A DNA stretch of 16,675 bases from Desulfobacterales bacterium (GTDB lineage: Bacteria > Desulfobacterota > Desulfobacteria > Desulfobacterales > Desulfosalsimonadaceae): positions 1 to 16,675 of the forward strand of contig JAGTVF010000017.1 of the NCBI GenBank assembly GCA_018224315.1, in the 5' to 3' direction. A program made the position numbers and the translations under genes. Below, piece after piece: positions 12,837-16,675 of the stretch. Every line of letters starts with the position of its first letter. The first letter of the stretch is position 1. The notes beneath the pieces were generated by a model, which worked only from the letters and a program-made list of their open reading frames with translations, did not search any database and was not told the origin of the DNA.

Positions 12837-14288
12837 ATGACCATCAAAGTCTATAATACACTGGGGCGGTGCAAGCAGCCGTTGGATCCGTTGACACCCG
12901 GCAAAATCCGGATGTATGTCTGCGGCCCCACGGTCTATGACTCTTGTCATATCGGCCATGCCCGGTCCATCGTCGTCTTTGACGTCATTTACCGGTACCT
13001 CAGGGCCCGGGGATATGACGTGTATTACGTGCGCAATTTTACTGACGTGGATGACAAGATCATTCAGCGGGCCAACGATCTGGGCATCTCCTCCATGGAA
13101 CTGGCCGGCCGCTGCATTGACGAATTCCATGCGGACATGGCATCGCTGAACATGCAGCCTCCGGACTTAGAGCCCCTGGCCACGGAGCACATATCCCAGA
13201 TTATAACCATTGTTCGCCTTCTCATTGAAAAGGGCTATGCCTACCCGGTGAACGGAGATGTGTATTTTGCCGTTGAAAAATGGCCGGAATACGGAAAACT
13301 CTCTGGCAGAAAGCTTGAAGACATGGAAGCCGGGGCCCGGGTGGACGTGGATCCGCGCAAGCAAAGCCCGTTTGATTTTGTTTTGTGGAAATCTTCCAAA
13401 CCCGGCGAACCGGCCTGGGACAGCCCCTGGGGAAAGGGGCGGCCGGGCTGGCATATCGAGTGCTCTGCCATGAGCGCCGAGTACCTGGGCCAGACCTTTG
13501 ACATCCATGGCGGGGGAAAGGATTTGATTTTTCCCCATCATGAAAATGAAATCGCCCAGTCCGAGGCCGCATTCGAAAAGCCCTTTGCCCGCTACTGGAT
13601 CCATAACGGGTTTATCAACATCAACCAGGAGAAAATGTCCAAGTCCCTTGGCAATTTTTTGATGATCAAAGACATTGTCAAGGCCTGGCATCCCGAAGTG
13701 CTGCGCCTGTTTCTGGTCTCCAGCCATTATCGCTCGCCCATAGACTACACTGAGCAGGCCATGGCAGAGGCAGCCGCGTCCCTGGACAAGATTTACGGTC
13801 TGCTCGAAAGGGTGGTCCCGGTGTTTGACGCCTGGCCGCCGCAGGCTTCCGGGGATTCCGGGGGCGACCTGTGGCAGCGCTTTTGCGGGGCCATGGATGA
13901 TGACTTTAACACGGCCCGGGGTATGGGGCTTTTATTTGAGGCGGTGCGGGAGTTAAACCGACAGATCGATGAAAAGGGGGCTGCCCGGGCCTGCCAAAGC
14001 CCCGAAGGTCTTGGCCGGATCAAAGACATGCTGGGTATCGGGCAGATTTTTGGCCTGATGGCCCAAACCCCGCAGCAGTATTTTCAGCAGTGCAAAAAAG
14101 CCGTGCTAAAGGATCAGCAAATCGATGCCCAATGGATTGAAGACCAGATCTGCCAGCGGACGCAGGCCCGCAAGGCAAAGGACTTTTCCCTGGCAGACCG
14201 GATTCGCGACGATCTCAAGGCGCGCAACATTATTCTCGAAGACCGGCCTGACGGCACGATTTGGAAACACGGCGATGGAAAAGCGTAA
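12837..14288 (+). CDS. cysS: Cysteinyl-tRNA synthetase
   Basis: A 483-aa class I aminoacyl-tRNA synthetase that charges tRNA-Cys in the cytosol. The zinc ligand Cys29 lies in [13 protein letters not shown]. The class I HIGH motif is at 38-41 (CHIGHARS) and KMSKS at 266-270 (KMSKSLGN), the same spacing as in the E. coli enzyme of 461 aa. [12 protein letters not shown] and [21 protein letters not shown] are the conserved core with further zinc ligands. The C-terminal [16 protein letters not shown] is the usual DALR/anticodon-side helix. ATG 12837 matches the family N-terminus; the ribosome site is weak. The last 14 bases overlap the uvrB start in another frame. The combination with ispF upstream and uvrBC downstream suggests a housekeeping operon. 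Confidence 0.97.
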   Translation: MTIKVYNTLGRCKQPLDPLTPGKIRMYVCGPTVYDSCHIGHARSIVVFDVIYRYLRARGYDVYYVRNFTDVDDKIIQRANDLGISSMELAGRCIDEFHADMASLNMQPPDLEPLATEHISQIITIVRLLIEKGYAYPVNGDVYFAVEKWPEYGKLSGRKLEDMEAGARVDVDPRKQSPFDFVLWKSSKPGEPAWDSPWGKGRPGWHIECSAMSAEYLGQTFDIHGGGKDLIFPHHENEIAQSEAAFEKPFARYWIHNGFININQEKMSKSLGNFLMIKDIVKAWHPEVLRLFLVSSHYRSPIDYTEQAMAEAAASLDKIYGLLERVVPVFDAWPPQASGDSGGDLWQRFCGAMDDDFNTARGMGLLFEAVRELNRQIDEKGAARACQSPEGLGRIKDMLGIGQIFGLMAQTPQQYFQQCKKAVLKDQQIDAQWIEDQICQRTQARKAKDFSLADRIRDDLKARNIILEDRPDGTIWKHGDGKA

Positions 14289-16293
14289 ATTTACCCTGCA
14301 TACGGAAATGACGCCCAGGGGAGACCAACCCGGGGCCATTTCCGGCCTCAGCCACGGGGTCAACAGCGGACTGGCGCACCAGGTTATGCTTGGTGTGACC
14401 GGATCGGGCAAAACCTTTACCATGGCCAACGTGGTTTCCGAGGTTCAGAAACCCACTTTGGTGATTGCCCCGAACAAGACCCTGGCCGCCCAGCTCTACA
14501 ATGAGTTCAAGTCCTTTTTCCCGGAAAACGCGGTGGAGTATTTTGTCAGTTATTACGACTACTACCAGCCCGAGGCCTATCTTCCGGTATCGGATACCTA
14601 TATCCAGAAGGATTCCTCGATTAATGAAATGATTGACAAGATGCGCCACTCTGCCACCCGCTCGGTGCTGTCGAGAAAAGATGTTCTGGTGGTGGCCAGT
14701 GTTTCTTGCATCTTCGGTCTGGGGGCGCCCGAGGATTACCTGGCCATGCGACTGGATCTGGACACGGACATGGAGCTGACCCGGGAGAAGCTGCTGGCTG
14801 ATCTGGTTGAAATGCAATACCAGAGAAACGACATGGATTTTTACCGGGGGGTTTTCCGGGTCAGGGGCGACCGGGTGGAGATATTTCCGGCATATGAGGA
14901 GGACCGGGCCATACGCGTGGAGTTTTTCGGAGACGTGATCGAAGCCATCTCGGAAATCGATCCTTTGACCGGCAAGGTCAAAAGGCGGGTCAACGGCACC
15001 ACCATTTATCCGGCCAGCCATTACGTCACCCAGGAACGCGGCCGGCGGCGGATCATTGACGATATTCAGGAGGAACTCAAACACAGGATCGATTATTACC
15101 GGGATGCGGGAAAGCTCATCGAGGCCCAGCGCATCGAGGAGCGAACCCGATATGACATGGAAATGATCCTGGAACTGGGCTATTGCAACGGCATTGAAAA
15201 TTATGCCAGACACATCACCGGCCGTGCCCCCGGCCAGCCCCCGCCCACGCTGCTGGATTATTTTCCCGACGACTTTCTGCTTTTCATTGACGAAAGCCAT
15301 ATCAGCGTTCCCCAGATCCGGGGGATGTATAACGGCGACCGGTCCAGAAAACAAACCCTTGTGGAATACGGATTCCGGCTGCCCTCTGCCTTAGACAACC
15401 GGCCGCTTCGGTTTGAAGAGTTCAGCCGGCGGGTATCCCAGGTGATATACGTATCGGCCACGCCGTCGGACTACGAACTGGAAAAAGCCGGGGATGCGGT
15501 CATGGAGCAGATCGTGCGGCCCACAGGCTTAATTGATCCGGAGATGGCAGTTAGAAGCGCCAAAAATCAGGTTGACGACCTGTACTCGGAAATTCAGGAA
15601 AGAATTCGTGCAAACCAGCGGGTGCTGGTCACCACCCTGACCAAGCGCATGGCAGAGGACCTGACCGAGTACTACACGGATCTGGGCGTACGTGTTCGCT
15701 ACCTGCATTCCGACATCAAGACCCTGGAGCGCATCGAGATCATCCGGGATCTGCGGGCGGGCGAGTTTGACGTGCTGGTGGGCATCAATCTGCTGCGCGA
15801 AGGTCTGGATATTCCCGAGGTCTCCCTGGTGGCGATTCTGGATGCGGACAAAGAGGGGTTTCTGCGATCCGCCCGGTCTCTGATTCAGACCTTCGGGCGG
15901 GCGGCCAGAAATGCCAGCGGCACGGTCATCATGTATGCTGAAACCGTTACCCCGGCCATGCGTCATGCAATGGAGGAAACCGGGCGCCGCCGCCGGATCC
16001 AGAAAGATTATAACCAGGAACATAACATCATTCCGGCGACCATTGAAAAATCCCTGGCCTCGGCGTTTGGTTCGCCTTATGAAAAGACCGCCTCACAAGC
16101 ACAGGAGCAACAGGTGGCCGAAACCGCGGCCACCTATGGATCGGATCAGAAAGTCGAGCGCCGGATCCGGGAACTGGAAGCCAAGATGCGCAAAGCCGCA
16201 GACAATCTGGAGTTTGAAAAGGCGGCGCAGTACCGTGACCAGGTCAAGACATTGAAAAAGATGATGGTGTTTGATTTTGAAGCCGCAGTCTGA
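14275..16293 (+). CDS. uvrB: Excinuclease ABC subunit B
   Basis: The 672-aa damage-verification helicase of nucleotide excision repair. It receives damaged DNA from UvrA and recruits UvrC for the incisions. Length equals the family norm (673 aa in E. coli). Walker A is [10 protein letters not shown] (from residue 40). The beta-hairpin region [21 protein letters not shown], the DESH box in [19 protein letters not shown], and the helicase motifs [41 protein letters not shown] and QTFGRAARN are all present. The C-terminal UVR domain ([23 protein letters not shown]) contacts UvrC. ATG 14275 is the family start ([22 protein letters not shown]); the frame is open further upstream to 14125, but that part is a shadow of cysS. 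It overlaps cysS by 14 bases. Confidence 0.97.
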   Translation: MEKRKFTLHTEMTPRGDQPGAISGLSHGVNSGLAHQVMLGVTGSGKTFTMANVVSEVQKPTLVIAPNKTLAAQLYNEFKSFFPENAVEYFVSYYDYYQPEAYLPVSDTYIQKDSSINEMIDKMRHSATRSVLSRKDVLVVASVSCIFGLGAPEDYLAMRLDLDTDMELTREKLLADLVEMQYQRNDMDFYRGVFRVRGDRVEIFPAYEEDRAIRVEFFGDVIEAISEIDPLTGKVKRRVNGTTIYPASHYVTQERGRRRIIDDIQEELKHRIDYYRDAGKLIEAQRIEERTRYDMEMILELGYCNGIENYARHITGRAPGQPPPTLLDYFPDDFLLFIDESHISVPQIRGMYNGDRSRKQTLVEYGFRLPSALDNRPLRFEEFSRRVSQVIYVSATPSDYELEKAGDAVMEQIVRPTGLIDPEMAVRSAKNQVDDLYSEIQERIRANQRVLVTTLTKRMAEDLTEYYTDLGVRVRYLHSDIKTLERIEIIRDLRAGEFDVLVGINLLREGLDIPEVSLVAILDADKEGFLRSARSLIQTFGRAARNASGTVIMYAETVTPAMRHAMEETGRRRRIQKDYNQEHNIIPATIEKSLASAFGSPYEKTASQAQEQQVAETAATYGSDQKVERRIRELEAKMRKAADNLEFEKAAQYRDQVKTLKKMMVFDFEAAV

Positions 16294-16675
16294 AACCCGG
16301 CTCCCAACGGACGGGGGAGAAAATCAGGCACCGGGCCCGGCGGACAAAATCGCCCGTACACCCAAAAGCCCCGGGGTGTATTTGATGAAAAACGCCGAGG
16401 GCAAAGTGATTTACGTGGGCAAGGCGGCAAACCTGAAAAACCGCCTCCGTTCCTATTTCTCGGAGGCCGCATCGCGGATGGATGCCAAGACCGGGGTCTT
16501 GGTCAAACACATTGCGGATTTCGAGACCGTGGTCACGGCCTCGGAGACCGAGGCCCTGATCCTGGAATCCAACCTGATCAAGCGACACCGGCCCCGCTAC
16601 AACGTCATCTTAAAAGACGACAAGCGCTATCCCTCTTTACGCATGGATCTTTCCGAGGCTTATCCCAATCTCACC
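16271..16675 (+). CDS. uvrC: Excinuclease ABC subunit C (5' part; continues past window edge)
   Basis: The nuclease subunit of nucleotide excision repair, which cuts both sides of the lesion. About 110 residues of the N-terminal GIY-YIG domain are visible: [21 protein letters not shown] with GVY at 16373-16381 and YVG at 16412-16420, then LKNRLRSYF, then [21 protein letters not shown] and [15 protein letters not shown]. The family match begins near [13 protein letters not shown] (16343). No ATG or GTG lies in frame between the in-frame stop at 16262 and that point. The only usual start codons are TTG 16271 and TTG 16277, both inside the end of uvrB. I took 16271, without a good ribosome site for either. 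The gene would overlap uvrB by about 20 bases. The rest of the protein (roughly 600 aa in the family) is outside the window. Confidence 0.9.
   Translation, partial: MILKPQSETRLPTDGGENQAPGPADKIARTPKSPGVYLMKNAEGKVIYVGKAANLKNRLRSYFSEAASRMDAKTGVLVKHIADFETVVTASETEALILESNLIKRHRPRYNVILKDDKRYPSLRMDLSEAYPNLT

Noticed and set aside
14230..15354. Minus-strand open frame of 374 codons opposite uvrB
   Set aside because: It lies entirely opposite cysS/uvrB, has no domain pattern, and its residues reflect reverse-complement codons of uvrB. Long antisense frames are common in GC-rich genes.
15529..16023. Minus-strand open frame of 164 codons opposite uvrB
   Set aside because: It lies opposite helicase motifs of uvrB; treated as a shadow.
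1..16675. Mobile elements, CRISPR arrays, tRNA genes
   Set aside because: No transposase or integrase frames, no regularly spaced repeats and no cloverleaf-like sequence were found by eye.

Overview
The window is ordinary chromosomal DNA of a GC-rich Gram-negative bacterium. Gene content and protein style (DUF2760 plus tandem Hsp70s, a ComEA-like helix-hairpin-helix protein, an 83-residue 'cytoplasmic protein', and an ispF-cysS-uvrB-uvrC string) suggest a Desulfobacterota (Deltaproteobacteria) member, probably of the Desulfobacterales. That assignment is inference from family recognition, not from a marker phylogeny. I saw no insertion sequence, phage gene, CRISPR array, tRNA or rRNA.

Layout. 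1-1080 (minus): an 83-aa conserved hypothetical followed by the N-terminal 265 codons of an M29 aminopeptidase that runs off the left edge. 1193-2841 (plus): an alpha/beta hydrolase of the monoacylglycerol lipase type, then a single-pass membrane protein with coiled coil and LysM domain. 2855-3580 (minus): a metallophosphoesterase whose last codons form its own terminator. 3843-4136 (plus): a secreted ComEA-like DNA-binding protein. 4282-4467 (minus): a small four-cysteine protein. A strong two-way terminator at 4199-4234 separates these two convergent genes.

4773-10185 (plus) is the most interesting block. A membrane-anchored DUF2760 protein is followed by two adjacent, paralogous, non-canonical Hsp70 proteins of 600 and about 923 aa. 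Both keep the ATPase signature motifs. The first stops after a beta-rich region with no helical lid. The second carries a helical extension of about 320 residues instead. There is no J-domain or GrpE gene in the window, so this is not a housekeeping dnaK locus. It looks like a dedicated, membrane-linked chaperone system of unknown client.

10279-12232 (plus): a cytosolic glycerophosphodiester phosphodiesterase is translationally coupled (ATGA overlap) to a compact histone-deacetylase-fold amidohydrolase, followed by a short SWIM zinc-finger protein. 12283-16675 (plus): ispF (isoprenoid precursor synthesis), cysS (cysteinyl-tRNA synthetase), uvrB and the start of uvrC (nucleotide excision repair). 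cysS and uvrB overlap by 14 bases. uvrC appears to begin at a TTG inside the end of uvrB.
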